Position numbers and translations under genes: made by a program. Positions 1-8,968 of a DNA stretch of 64,000 nt are shown here, in pieces. The DNA is taken from the NCBI GenBank assembly GCA_038748775.1, contig JBCDIT010000006.1, forward strand, positions 1 through 64,000. The letters are read 5' to 3'. The notes beneath the pieces were generated by a model that saw only the letters and a list, made by a program, of their open reading frames with translations, had not been told where the DNA came from and made no database searches. Every line of letters starts with the position of its first letter. Position 1 is the first letter of the stretch. The DNA is from DAIQNV01 sp038748775. GTDB lineage: Bacteria; Planctomycetota; Phycisphaerae; Phycisphaerales; UBA1924.

Positions 1-307
1 ATCTGACCGAGTGTAATCGAACGGCCTCTCCCATCAGACCACGGCTCTTCGTCGAACTCGTGTCGCCTCCAGTCGAGTGTAATCGAACGGCCTCTCCCAT
101 CAGACCACGGCCCAGTTCGGCAAGGTCTCGCATCTGACCGAGTGTAATCGAACGGCCTCTCCCATCAGACCACGGCTCTTCGTCGAACTCGTGTCGCCTC
201 CAGTCGAGTGTAATCGAACGGCCTCTCCCATCAGACCACGACATGGCGTGTGAACTCAGTTATGTTGTGGTCAGCATTATCGAGCGGCGCTCCCATTAGG
301 TATCGTC
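1..307. CRISPR. CRISPR-like array, terminal part, no cas genes in window
   Basis: Four copies of a 36-bp repeat (GAGTGTAATCGA... to ...ATCAGACCACGG) start at 9, 75, 140 and 206. The first three are identical and the fourth differs only in its last base. They are separated by 30, 29 and 30 bp. Spacers 1 and 3 (45-74, 176-205) are identical, and the bases before copy 1 equal the end of spacer 2, so a 131-bp repeat-spacer block is tandemly duplicated. A fifth, degenerate copy (272-307, core ATCGAGCGGC and CTCCCATTAG) follows a further 30-bp spacer, as at the leader-distal end of CRISPR arrays. A 36-bp repeat with 30-bp spacers fits type II (also VI); no cas gene is visible. An ordinary tandem repeat remains possible because only three distinct spacers are seen. 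The array runs off the left edge. Confidence 0.6.
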
Positions 308-622
308 GGGGGTGCTCACAATCGAAGCGTGCTCGTCGCCTTGGGTGATGGAACCCGGTGAGAATTCGACACGAGCGCCCATCGTCTCCGGCGTCAACGC
401 CGCATAGTGCCGCCTGCAGATCTCCAGACTGTTGCCCATCAGCTTCGATGTTTGATACAGGCTCACACCGTTCTGGGCGAGTCGGCTGCCGAAGGCGTGC
501 CGGTAGTCCAGGCGCGTCCACGGCAGGCCGGCGGCTCGGTTTGCTCTGGCAAGTGTCTGCGAGAAGTTTTCCAGGTCCCGTCTCTTCCCCCGCGGGCTCG
601 GAACAGTGGTCGTTCCGACCAA
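296..622 (-). pseudogene. tyrosine recombinase (phage-type integrase), C-terminal remnant
   Basis: The open frame encodes about 108 residues ending in a C-terminal tyrosine-recombinase region: 'DYRHAFGSRLAQNGVSLYQ', then 'MGNS', then 'RRHYAAL', whose Tyr matches the catalytic nucleophile position. Only the part from the R-H box to the Tyr is present. The N-terminal core-binding domain and first catalytic Arg are missing, and upstream lies the tRNA terminator rather than more coding sequence. It sits just downstream of the 3' end of the initiator tRNA, a classical integrase attachment position. Its 3' end overlaps the degenerate last CRISPR repeat. It is probably a leftover of a decayed integrative element and is not expected to be functional. 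Confidence 0.6.
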
Positions 623-624
623 AG

Positions 625-656
625 AAAAAAGGGACTCGCGATGTCTCGCAAGTCCC
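625..656 (-). terminator. Rho-independent terminator of the initiator tRNA gene
   Basis: Read on the minus strand, an 11-bp stem GGGACTTGCGA / TCGCGAGTCCC (one G-T wobble) with loop GACA is followed by six T residues. It lies 15 nt beyond the tRNA-fMet 3' end. Confidence 0.8.
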
Positions 657-670
657 TGTCACAAAGAAAA

Positions 671-744
<74 letters not shown>

Positions 745-836
745 ACGAAGTGGAGAGGATGCTAGGCAACCACCCGATGCAAAGGCAAGCGGCTCGTGAC
801 ACTCTGCATCGGGGTCCTGGGTGAATACCCTCGCCC

Positions 837-2147
837 ATGCCCAGCCCGTCCACGCCCTCGGGGCCCATCAACGTTCTTCTCATCGGTGGTGGGGGTCGTG
901 AACACGCCCTCGCCCAGGCCATCGCCCGATCGCCCCGCCTCGGGACGCTCTACGCGACCGACACGCAAAACCCGGGCATCGCGGCTCTCGCCCAGCCGGT
1001 CGACGTGCCCGTCTCCAAACGCGAGATCTACAGGCTCCAGCGGTTCTGCGACAAGGCCGACATCGGTCTCATCGTCATCGGGCCCGAAGACCCGCTCGCG
1101 CAGGGCTGGGCGGACGACCTCACCAAGCGGCTCGATTCCGACGAGCGCCGCCCGGTCTTCGGGCCCAACGCCAAAGCGGCCAAGCTCGAGGCCGACAAGG
1201 CGTACGCCAAGCACGTGATGCGTCAGGCCTCGGTCGCGACCGCAGAGGGGCGTTCCTTTACCAACTACGACGCGGCTCGGGCCTATCTCGAGTCGCGCGA
1301 CGAGCCGCAGGTGATCAAGGCCGCCGGGCTTGCCAAGGGCAAAGGCGTCATCGTTTCGTCTGGCGAGGCGGAAGGTCTCGCTGCTCTCGACCGGATCATG
1401 CAGGAACGGGTCTTCGGAGATGCCGGCAACGCGGTCATCATCGAAGAACGCCTCGAAGGCCGCGAGGCGTCGGTGCTCGCGCTATTCGATGGGCGCACGA
1501 TGATGGTGCTCCCGCCCTGCCAAGACCACAAGCGTTTGCTCGACAACGACGCCGGCCCCAACACAGGCGGCATGGGCGCCTACTGCCCGTCGCCGGCGAT
1601 CACCGACGAACTGCTCGACGAGATCCAGGCCGACATCCTCGTGCCCACCGTCGACGCGATGCGGCGCGACGGTGTCGAGTTCACCGGGGTGCTTTACGCC
1701 GGCCTTATGCTCACGCCCGCCGGGCCTCGCGTGCTCGAGTTCAACGTTCGATTCGGCGACCCTGAGTGCCAGCCTTTGCTCGCTCGCCTCGAGTCCGATG
1801 CGCTCGAGTTGCTCTACGCGACCGCAACCGGCGGGCTCGACCGTGTCGATGTCGCGTGGCGCGATGAGCAAGCCGTCTCGCTCGTTTTCGCGGCCGACGG
1901 GTACCCCGAGTCGCCCAGATCGGGCCACGTCATCACCGGGGTCGAAGCCGCGGAGGCCAAGGAGGGCGTATCGGTGCAACTCGCCGGCGTGAAGCGCAAG
2001 GACGACGATCTTGTGACCGCCGGCGGACGCGTGCTCGCCGTCACGGCTCTGGGTGACACGCTCAGCGCCGCTCGTGACCGGGCGTACGAGGCCGCGAAGC
2101 TCATCGACTTCCCAGGCAAGCACCTGCGAAGCGATATCGCCCGCTGA
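837..2147 (+). CDS. purD: phosphoribosylamine--glycine ligase
   Basis: GAR synthetase of purine synthesis joins glycine to 5-phosphoribosylamine using ATP, in the cytoplasm. The 436-residue product has the family's usual length. It carries the N-terminal 'GGGGREHAL' nucleotide-fold loop (residues 17-25), an ATP-grasp core with 'KAAGLAKGKGV' and 'IIEERLEGREAS', the 'NTGGMGAY' substrate loop, and 'LEFNVRFGDPECQ' near residue 300. The ATG start places the glycine-rich loop at the usual distance from the N-terminus. It appears monocistronic: the tRNA-fMet gene upstream and the DUF4340 gene downstream (tail-to-tail, 3-bp gap) are on the other strand. Confidence 0.95.
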   Translation: MPSPSTPSGPINVLLIGGGGREHALAQAIARSPRLGTLYATDTQNPGIAALAQPVDVPVSKREIYRLQRFCDKADIGLIVIGPEDPLAQGWADDLTKRLDSDERRPVFGPNAKAAKLEADKAYAKHVMRQASVATAEGRSFTNYDAARAYLESRDEPQVIKAAGLAKGKGVIVSSGEAEGLAALDRIMQERVFGDAGNAVIIEERLEGREASVLALFDGRTMMVLPPCQDHKRLLDNDAGPNTGGMGAYCPSPAITDELLDEIQADILVPTVDAMRRDGVEFTGVLYAGLMLTPAGPRVLEFNVRFGDPECQPLLARLESDALELLYATATGGLDRVDVAWRDEQAVSLVFAADGYPESPRSGHVITGVEAAEAKEGVSVQLAGVKRKDDDLVTAGGRVLAVTALGDTLSAARDRAYEAAKLIDFPGKHLRSDIAR

Positions 2148-2150
2148 CGG

Positions 2151-3407
2151 CTACTCCAAACCCCACACGGCCTCTGCCGGGTACGCCCGGGCCGTCGCCC
2201 CATCCCACACCGTTATTCGCCCGGGCCCCGCGAACAGCGTGAGCTCGCGTGGGCGGTCGTCGCCGATGACGAAGACGAGGGTCTTTGAGCCGATCTCCGC
2301 CGGGCGATCGACGATGTCTCCGGCGCGTGTTGTCAGTACGTCGAGGAGTGTCGTGAGCCGCGAGACCGCGGTCGGGGCGAGCAGCACGCCTTCAGCGTCG
2401 CGCCACGACGACCCGTCTCGCACCGCGATGCGTTGGCCGACCTCGACGCGTCGAACGTCGCTGGGAAGGGCCGAGAGGCTCGTCCGCTCGAGCAGGGGCC
2501 CGGGAACCGTCGGGATGCCCTCGATGCCTGTACCCAGGATGGCGGCCCCGGCGCTCGTGGTCGCCCCGGCGTGCTCGCGGGTCGCCCGGACGCTCACCAA
2601 CTCCCCGGAGAGATCGGCCTGGCCCACGATCTCAAGCCGTTGGACCCACGACTCTCCATCGGGGCGTGTCGTCTCCAGGGTTACATCCGCGACGCTCTCG
2701 CCTTCGACCTCCTCAAGCCATCCCGACGCGTTGAGTGATTGCAGCTTGGCGACGAGAGCGTCGACCGCGTTTGAGTTGACCCGGGCCGTCGATCCCGCGA
2801 GTCGCCACCGTCCGCGGACCCGCTGGAGCTCGAGCTGTTGCTCGCCCGAGACGACACGAAGTGTCGAAGGACCTGGTTCGATTCGAGGCAAGAGGGCCGT
2901 CGACCGCCACCCACCCCGGGAAGCCGACTCAAGCGTCTCGATCAGCGCCGCTGGCGCAAGCACACCGACCGAGCCGCCCCGGGTGGTCAGAACGCCCCCG
3001 ACGTACCCGCCGGCGACGCGGTCAGAAAGAGCGAGATCGAAAACGTTGCCGGCAGCCGTCTCCATCTCGACGCGGAATGCAGGGGTTTCGGGTTCGGGGG
3101 CTTCGCGGTAGACCGCACCGGTTAGATCGCGGATCGTCGAGCGAATCGCGGCGCTATCGCCCGCCCAGGTACCCCGTGCGTCGTCATCGACGGTCCAGCG
3201 GTCACCAACCCGCTCAGCCTCCAAGGCGACCGCCCCGACCCGGGCGACGATCTTCCGAACCGCCGCGACGTCGACCTCGATCGGAACCCCGTCCAGGGCC
3301 TCTGGGGCGGCGTAGGCGCTCCGCGACTCGTTAGGCCACGTGACCACGGCGAGCAGCCACGCCACCACGCACGCTATCAGGGCTCCGATGACCGCCTTGG
3401 TCGGCAT
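2151..3407 (-). CDS. DUF4340 domain-containing membrane-anchored protein
   Basis: A 418-residue protein. The start at 3407 gives a short N-terminus followed by one hydrophobic segment (residues 5-22, 'AVIGALIACVVAWLLAVVTW'); upstream in-frame sequence is not protein-like and would overlap the divergent gene. The rest is a long extracytoplasmic beta-rich region with repeated 'W.L....G.A..V....V..L...L' units ('RWRLAGSTARVNSNAVDALVAKLQ'), the pattern of DUF4340, a family of unknown function often beside gliding or ABC-2 transporter genes. No such partners are next to it here. It diverges from the amidotransferase gene with 45 bp between the starts, so both promoters must lie in that gap. Confidence 0.75.
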   Translation of the reverse strand: MPTKAVIGALIACVVAWLLAVVTWPNESRSAYAAPEALDGVPIEVDVAAVRKIVARVGAVALEAERVGDRWTVDDDARGTWAGDSAAIRSTIRDLTGAVYREAPEPETPAFRVEMETAAGNVFDLALSDRVAGGYVGGVLTTRGGSVGVLAPAALIETLESASRGGWRSTALLPRIEPGPSTLRVVSGEQQLELQRVRGRWRLAGSTARVNSNAVDALVAKLQSLNASGWLEEVEGESVADVTLETTRPDGESWVQRLEIVGQADLSGELVSVRATREHAGATTSAGAAILGTGIEGIPTVPGPLLERTSLSALPSDVRRVEVGQRIAVRDGSSWRDAEGVLLAPTAVSRLTTLLDVLTTRAGDIVDRPAEIGSKTLVFVIGDDRPRELTLFAGPGRITVWDGATARAYPAEAVWGLE

Positions 3408-3452
3408 GCCAGACTCTATGGAGCCGGCCCCCGACGGGCCGATGAACACCCA

Positions 3453-4121
3453 ATGGCTTCTACTCGCCCCGTCGTGGGGATCACGTGCGACATTATCACC
3501 CACAACGGGATCGATCGGGCTGCCGCGGCTATCGCCTACGCCCAGTGCGTTGCCGACGCCGGCGGGCTCCCGGTGTTGATTTCCCCGGTAGGTGTCCACG
3601 CCGGCGACGCGTTCCGTACGCTGGACGCGCTCGTGCTGACGGGGGGCGACGATCCTCGAACCGAGCCCTTCGGTGAGCCCACGCACCCAGCAGCGACGCT
3701 GGTTCGGCCGGAACGCCAGGCATTCGAGACCGAACTCTTGGAAGCAGCGCCGCACTCGCTGCCGGTCTTGGGTGTGTGCCTCGGGATGCAGATGATGGCG
3801 CTGGTTTCAGGCGGCCGGCTCGATCAGCACCTGCCAGAGTCGTGCCAGACGCACGCTGACCACGATCGTGCGGTTCATCCTGTGATCCCGGAATCCGGAG
3901 CCTGGCTCCCAGAAGGCCAGGTCCATTCCAAACACCACCAGGCGGTATCCGACCCCGGTTCGCTTCGCGTCCTCGCCCGTGCCCACGACGGTGTGATCGA
4001 GGCGATCGGTGATCCGATGAGCCCATTCCGTCTGGGCGTGCAGTGGCATCCAGAGCGCACCGCAGACAGCGGACTCGGTGCGGACCTCTTCCGACGCCTG
4101 ATCGCGGCCGCACGCCCTTGA
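3453..4121 (+). CDS. class I glutamine amidotransferase-like (peptidase C26, gamma-glutamyl-GABA hydrolase type)
   Basis: A 222-residue protein with a complete class-I glutamine amidotransferase fold. The nucleophile is in 'GVCLGMQ' (Cys109), the His-Glu pair in 'VQWHPER' (His199, Glu201), and the oxyanion region in 'VLTGGDDP'. The N-terminus 'PVVGITCDI' is typical of the PuuD/peptidase C26 branch, whose members hydrolyse gamma-glutamyl bonds such as gamma-glutamyl-GABA. No polyamine-catabolism genes are adjacent, so the substrate is unknown and no gene symbol is given. Predicted to be cytoplasmic. Confidence 0.85.
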   Translation: MASTRPVVGITCDIITHNGIDRAAAAIAYAQCVADAGGLPVLISPVGVHAGDAFRTLDALVLTGGDDPRTEPFGEPTHPAATLVRPERQAFETELLEAAPHSLPVLGVCLGMQMMALVSGGRLDQHLPESCQTHADHDRAVHPVIPESGAWLPEGQVHSKHHQAVSDPGSLRVLARAHDGVIEAIGDPMSPFRLGVQWHPERTADSGLGADLFRRLIAAARP

Positions 4122-4228
4122 TTCTGTGGGTTGGCGGCTTGAACGCGAGGCGATAACCGGGTATATCTAGGTCAAGCCCGGACAGGTGAGGTGCGCGTGT
4201 CCAGAGGCGGAGAATGAAGGGAATCCCC

Positions 4229-5503
4229 ATGAAGGCCACTTTTTGCCTCAGTGCGGTCGTTGCGCTCGCCGGAACCGCCAACGCCCAGGTCAGTGCGCTC
4301 GCGGTCCTCCTCGAAGGTCAACTCATCGACGGATCAGAGGTCACCGGCGTCGGCGGCCCGAAGGTCAACGGCAACAACGAGGTTGGCTCTCTCGCCACCC
4401 TCGCCGACGGCACCCGCGCGATCACGCTCGATGGTGTTTCGATCTTCAACTCCGGCAACGTTCTCTCGAATGCGCTCACCGGCGGTGAGACGACGATCGG
4501 CATCGGCAACTTCGGTCAGTTCATCTACAGCCCCAGCGTCGATGGCTCGGACGCCGTCTGGGGCCAGGACGGGTTGATCCTGATCGAGAACACGCCCGCC
4601 CCCGACTTCGATCCAAGCATCAACTCGACGTTCCACTCACGACCCCGCATGACCGACGACGGGACCGCGTACTGGGTCAGCGGGTTCAACGACGGCGCCG
4701 GCGGGACCAGCAGCGTGGGACGGATGCTTTACAAGCGGGACGGATTCAGCGGCGCGATCACGACCGTCATCCGTGCCGGAGACATCGTGGACGGTGTCGA
4801 AGTCGATGACTTTGGGGGGATCGACTTCGACTACGAGTTCAGTTCCAACAACCTGAACTCGATCCTCGGGTTCAACGACGCCAACACCGGGAGCACAGCG
4901 AACGATACCGTCCTGGCCGTAAATGGGACCATCGTCGCCCGCGAGGCCAGCGCCAACGGAGACGGCGACAACTGGGACAACTTCAACGACGTGTCCATCA
5001 ACAACGCCGGCAACTATGTCTTCACCGGTGACACCGACGGCGCGACAACCAGCGACAACTTCCTCGCCTACAACGGCTCGATCGTGCTCCGCGAAGGCGA
5101 CACCGTCGACGGACTGGCGCTCGGCGTGTTCGATAACGTCACGATCAACAACAACAACGAGGTCGCGTTCATTACCGACGGTGATGACGGGGTCACCGAT
5201 GTCGAGACGCTTTTCTACGCCGCGGACGGCGCCGATCTCGGCTCCTCCGTCGCTCTGCTCCGCGTCGGCGATGTCGTCGATCTGGGAGTCGATGGCCAGT
5301 GGATTCTCGACGACTTCAACGCCGTCAACACCGGGGAGATCGCGCTGGGCACCGACGGGTTCGTCTCGATCGAGGTCGATCTCGAGTCGTTCGACGGCCT
5401 GACCAACATCGAGGGCATCATCTCGGTCGCGGTCCCCGCGCCGGGGGCCGCCGGCGCTCTCGCGCTCGCCGGCCTCGCGGCCGCTCGCCGACGCCGAGCC
5501 TAA
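4229..5503 (+). CDS. exported protein with PEP-CTERM-like C-terminal sorting signal
   Basis: About 424 residues from the chosen start. An N-terminal signal peptide ('MKATFCLSAVVALAGTANA', cleavage before Q) is followed by a repetitive Asn/Asp/Gly-rich body with recurring 'N..NE(V/I)AF', 'GD.VDG' and 'SINN.GNY.F' units, as in beta-propeller-like surface proteins of planctomycetes. It ends in 'VPAPGAAGALALAGLAA' plus RRRRA, a PEP-CTERM-type tripartite signal recognised by exosortase systems. An in-frame ATG at 4214 is an alternative start; both have purine-rich upstream bases, but 4229 gives the cleaner signal peptide. Its function is unknown; surface anchoring is inferred from the tail. Confidence 0.75.
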   Translation: MKATFCLSAVVALAGTANAQVSALAVLLEGQLIDGSEVTGVGGPKVNGNNEVGSLATLADGTRAITLDGVSIFNSGNVLSNALTGGETTIGIGNFGQFIYSPSVDGSDAVWGQDGLILIENTPAPDFDPSINSTFHSRPRMTDDGTAYWVSGFNDGAGGTSSVGRMLYKRDGFSGAITTVIRAGDIVDGVEVDDFGGIDFDYEFSSNNLNSILGFNDANTGSTANDTVLAVNGTIVAREASANGDGDNWDNFNDVSINNAGNYVFTGDTDGATTSDNFLAYNGSIVLREGDTVDGLALGVFDNVTINNNNEVAFITDGDDGVTDVETLFYAADGADLGSSVALLRVGDVVDLGVDGQWILDDFNAVNTGEIALGTDGFVSIEVDLESFDGLTNIEGIISVAVPAPGAAGALALAGLAAARRRRA

Positions 5504-5514
5504 TCCAACTCCGC

Positions 5515-5538
5515 GCCCCGGGACGACAGGCCCGGGGC
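5515..5538 (+). terminator. GC-rich hairpin, possible terminator
   Basis: A perfect 8-bp stem GCCCCGGG/CCCGGGGC with an 8-nt loop lies 11 nt after the stop codon of the PEP-CTERM-like gene. No T-tract follows, so it may only protect the 3' end or act with other factors. Confidence 0.4.
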
Positions 5539-5567
5539 TCGATTCGTCCGCTCGATATCCTGCCCGT

Positions 5568-7388
5568 ATGGACCTTGCCCTCGCGGCGATCGATCTCGAA
5601 GACACCGGGCTCATCCGTTGGGCGGCGCGTGTCGCCGCGACCGCGAACGAGCGGCTCGCGATCCTCGTGGTGCTCGAAGACCGCTCGTCCTCGATCAAGC
5701 GGGTAAGGGGAGCGGCCGACGACGATCTTCTCGACGCCGTCACCGAAGTCGTCGAGGGTCTCGATAATCGCGACGTCATCGTCTACGCCTGCAGAGGTCC
5801 CAAAGCCGATCGCGCGATCCTGGCGGGAATGACGCACGCCGGTGTCCACCGGCTCGTGTTCCGGGCGAACCCTGCAGGGGACGAAGGCAAGCGTGCGGCG
5901 CTCGTGCGCAAGCTCATGGGGTCACTCCCGCACCATCTCATGCTCCGCGACGTCCCACGCGCCGATACCTATCCGAGGATCGTCATCCCACAACTCCGTG
6001 GCGGAGGTGAGCACGCCCTGCAGTCGATTACGAGCCGCATCCTCTCTGACGACACCGAGCTGCTCGCCGTCCCAGACCCCTCGGCCCTCGCCCGCTCGCG
6101 GCGGGTCTTCGAGCGCGTTCGGTCCAAGTGCTCGCCCGGGCTGCGGGCCCGGATGACCCTTGATGCCGAAACGAACGCGACCATCGAAGACGCCCTCGCG
6201 ACCGTGCTGAACCCCGAGGATCTGCTCGTCATCGATCTCGAACATCCAAAGCAACTCAGCACCGCCCACGCGATGGTGAAGAAGCTCTTCGAGATCATCC
6301 CAGAGCACGAACACCCATCGGTCGCAATGACGCGCAACGCCGACGCGGCCGGCGACAGCTATATCGAGAGGCAGTTCCAACGGATCCGAGCCCACCTCCC
6401 CATCCTCCCCAGAGAGGACCGGAAGAAGCTCAGCGAAACGCTCGAGCCAGGCGGACGACTCTCGACCGATTTCGCAGCGATGCTCGCCCTCAGCGCGGCC
6501 ATCGCGTCCTTCGGGTTGATCCAGGGGTCTGCTGCGGTGGTCGTCGGCGCCATGCTGGTCGCCCCCCTCATGACGCCCCTCGTCGCTGCCGGGATGGCGC
6601 TCGTTCAGGGCAACGCGATGGTTTTCCGACAGGCTCTTATCGCGATGGGCGGAGGCATCTTGGGAGGACTTGCCGTCGCGCTCGCTGTCGGGTTTATCTC
6701 TCCGTGGGACGATCTCTCCGCAGAGGTCATCGCGCGAACAGCGCCGAACCTCTTCGACCTCGCTATCGCCGGTCTCTCTGGGTTCGCGGGCGCCTACGCG
6801 CTCGCCCGTCCAGGTCTCGCCGGCACGCTGGCGGGGGTCTCCATTGCGGTCGCGCTCGTCCCTCCGCTCGGGGCCGTGGGGATCGCAACCGCTAAGGGTG
6901 AGTTCGCACTCGCCTTTGGCGCCAGCATGCTTTTCGCAACCAACCTGGTCGCCATCATCCTCGGAGCCGCATCGGCCTTCCGCTTCTTCGGCTTGCACAT
7001 CGCCAGTGCCGACGATGCCCCGCCCGTCTGGGTAAGGGCCGCCACCGTTTTGCTTGCCGCGGCCGGCTTGGCGATCTCCGTCCCTCTGATCTCAAATCAA
7101 CTCTCGCAAGCGAGGGATGGCGTAAACCGCCCGCTCTTTCTCCCTCTGCCTCGCGATCTCCGGGACGACATCACGGCACGCGTCGCCCTCGAACCAGGCG
7201 TCGAATTGCTCCACCTCTCCCGACCGGGCATCGAAGCGGCCGACGCCTTCAAGGTGATTCTCATCGCCCAAGACGCCGTCCCGAGAACCCTCATCGAAGA
7301 CCTCGCAACTCTGGTCACGGACCACTACGGAGACCAGACGCGAGTTCAAGTGGTGCCGGTCGTCGCGGCTGGGGTCTCGGCCAACTAG
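5568..7388 (+). CDS. DUF389 family membrane protein with N-terminal stress-protein-like region
   Basis: A 606-residue protein. Residues 1 to about 290 are soluble and resemble universal-stress-type sensor sequences ('ALAAIDLEDTGLIRWAARVAATANERLAILVVLED'). Residues about 303-505 hold at least six hydrophobic segments with the DUF389 signature 'AAVVVGAMLVAPLMTPLVAAGMALVQG' region, 'GISPW'-like loop and 'LAGVSIAVALVPPLGAVGIA'. The tail is soluble. DUF389 proteins are inner-membrane proteins of unknown transport or sensing function. The fusion suggests a cytoplasmic ligand-sensing domain coupled to a membrane core, which is inference. It is separated from sdaA by about 155 bp. Confidence 0.85.
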   Translation: MDLALAAIDLEDTGLIRWAARVAATANERLAILVVLEDRSSSIKRVRGAADDDLLDAVTEVVEGLDNRDVIVYACRGPKADRAILAGMTHAGVHRLVFRANPAGDEGKRAALVRKLMGSLPHHLMLRDVPRADTYPRIVIPQLRGGGEHALQSITSRILSDDTELLAVPDPSALARSRRVFERVRSKCSPGLRARMTLDAETNATIEDALATVLNPEDLLVIDLEHPKQLSTAHAMVKKLFEIIPEHEHPSVAMTRNADAAGDSYIERQFQRIRAHLPILPREDRKKLSETLEPGGRLSTDFAAMLALSAAIASFGLIQGSAAVVVGAMLVAPLMTPLVAAGMALVQGNAMVFRQALIAMGGGILGGLAVALAVGFISPWDDLSAEVIARTAPNLFDLAIAGLSGFAGAYALARPGLAGTLAGVSIAVALVPPLGAVGIATAKGEFALAFGASMLFATNLVAIILGAASAFRFFGLHIASADDAPPVWVRAATVLLAAAGLAISVPLISNQLSQARDGVNRPLFLPLPRDLRDDITARVALEPGVELLHLSRPGIEAADAFKVILIAQDAVPRTLIEDLATLVTDHYGDQTRVQVVPVVAAGVSAN

Positions 7389-7543
7389 AACGTCTTCGCT
7401 GATCCTATCGCGCCACGAAGTCAGCTTTCTCGACCGGAAGCCCGCCGGATTGACTCCGGCGCGGGTTCCGCAAGCGAGTGTGCGGCCGGAGGGCTACGGA
7501 GCGATCAAACCCGCTTTCGCACGGCCGAGCTACCATCTCCATT

Positions 7544-8965
7544 ATGCCGACTGTAAGCGTTTTCGACATGTTCAAGATCGGGATCGGCCCCTCGTCGTCC
7601 CACACCCTCGGCCCCTGGCGCATCGTCCAAAGGTTCAGCCGGCACGTCGCGAGGGAATCCGCCGGATCCCGACCCACGCGGGTGCGGTTCAAGCTCATGG
7701 GTTCACTTTCGCTCACAGGGCGGGGGCATGCCACAGACAAAGCAATCGCCCTCGCGATGCTCGGGCACGAGCCCGAAACAGTCCCAATCGACGAGATCGA
7801 CCCGATGCTCGTGGCGCTCGATCAAACCAACGAAGCGGTCTTCGCGGGCGTCCCGGTCGAGTTCAGTCCGACCAATGACGTCAAATTCATCAACGAGCGT
7901 CACCCGGGACACGCCAACGCGATTCGGTGTTTCGCTCTCCTGGAGGACGGGCGCGAACTCACGCGGACGTACTTTAGCGTCGGCGGCGGATTCGTCGCTT
8001 CGACAGACGAGCTCGACGACACGCTGGGAGAACGCCCGCCCTCGGTTCGCCCGGTCTCCTTCGGCGCCGATCTGCTCAAGCACTGCTACGACACCGGTCT
8101 CCCGATTTCCCGCGTGGTCTACGAGAACGAACTGACCTGGTGGACCGAAGAACAGGTCCGCGAGCAAGCCCGGTCAATCTGGGGCGCGATGCGAGAGAGC
8201 GTCGAGCGAGGCTGCACAACGCAGGGTGTACTCCCGGGCGGGCTCAACGTGCGCCGCCGCGCACCCGACCTCCTCGCCGAACTCGGCCCCGGAGTGCTCT
8301 TCCGTCGAGGCCAGTCTCTGGCCGAACTCCTCCGCGCCGACCCACCCAACTTCGAAACCAAGCTCCGCCTGATCAGTTGCTTCGCGCTGGCGGTCAACGA
8401 GCAAAACGCCGCGATGGGACGCATCGTGACCGCGCCGACCAACGGCGCCGCCGGCGTGATCCCCGCGGTCCTCATGTACCGCGACGCGTTCGCCGAACGC
8501 CCACTCTCAGAAGACGAGGCGCTGCGATTCCTGCTCGTTGCCGGACAGGTCGGGGCCCTGTTCAAACAGAACGCCACAATCTCCGCGGCGATGGGGGGGT
8601 GCCAGGCCGAGATCGGCGTGTCCTCCGCCATGGCCGCGGCCGGCCTGACCGAACTCATGGGCGGAACGCCCGAACGCGCCCTCATGGCCGCCGAGATCGC
8701 GATGGAGCACCACCTGGGCATGACCTGCGATCCGGTCGGGGGCCTCGTCCAAATCCCCTGCATCGACCGCAACGCGATGGGCGCTCTGAAGGCGATCAGC
8801 TCATCGGTGATCGCGATGAACAGCGACCCGAGGCACGCCCGGGTCAGTTTCGATGATGTCGTCGCGACGATGTGGGAGACCGCTCAGCAAATGAACGAGC
8901 GGTACAAGGAGACCTCGCTGGGCGGCCTCGCGGTCAGCATCTCGGTGCGAACCGTGGAGTGCTGA
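7544..8965 (+). CDS. sdaA: L-serine ammonia-lyase (serine dehydratase), single-chain, iron-sulfur
   Basis: Converts L-serine to pyruvate and ammonia in the cytoplasm. The 473-residue chain carries both the beta domain ('FKIGIGPSSSHTLGPWRI' at residues 10-27) and the alpha domain ('TNGAAGVIPAVL', 'GGCQAEIGVSSAMAAAGL', 'GMTCDPVGGLVQIPC'). The three Cys of GGC, MTC and IPC match the [4Fe-4S] ligands of the E. coli enzyme. The ATG at 7544 is chosen because 'MPTVSVFDMFKIGIGPSS' matches family N-termini; upstream in-frame sequence does not. The gene is convergent with the porin gene (3-bp gap). Confidence 0.93.
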   Translation: MPTVSVFDMFKIGIGPSSSHTLGPWRIVQRFSRHVARESAGSRPTRVRFKLMGSLSLTGRGHATDKAIALAMLGHEPETVPIDEIDPMLVALDQTNEAVFAGVPVEFSPTNDVKFINERHPGHANAIRCFALLEDGRELTRTYFSVGGGFVASTDELDDTLGERPPSVRPVSFGADLLKHCYDTGLPISRVVYENELTWWTEEQVREQARSIWGAMRESVERGCTTQGVLPGGLNVRRRAPDLLAELGPGVLFRRGQSLAELLRADPPNFETKLRLISCFALAVNEQNAAMGRIVTAPTNGAAGVIPAVLMYRDAFAERPLSEDEALRFLLVAGQVGALFKQNATISAAMGGCQAEIGVSSAMAAAGLTELMGGTPERALMAAEIAMEHHLGMTCDPVGGLVQIPCIDRNAMGALKAISSSVIAMNSDPRHARVSFDDVVATMWETAQQMNERYKETSLGGLAVSISVRTVEC

Positions 8966-8968
8966 TAG

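Noticed and set aside
4637..5779. Minus-strand open frame of about 380 codons opposite the PEP-CTERM-like gene
   Set aside because: Val/Asp/Gly-rich shadow without motifs; the plus strand encodes a signal peptide and sorting tail.
7441..7465. Hairpin CCCGCCGGA/TCCGGCGCGGG after the DUF389 gene as terminator
   Set aside because: The stem needs a bulge, no T-tract follows and it lies about 50 nt past the stop; not convincing enough to list.
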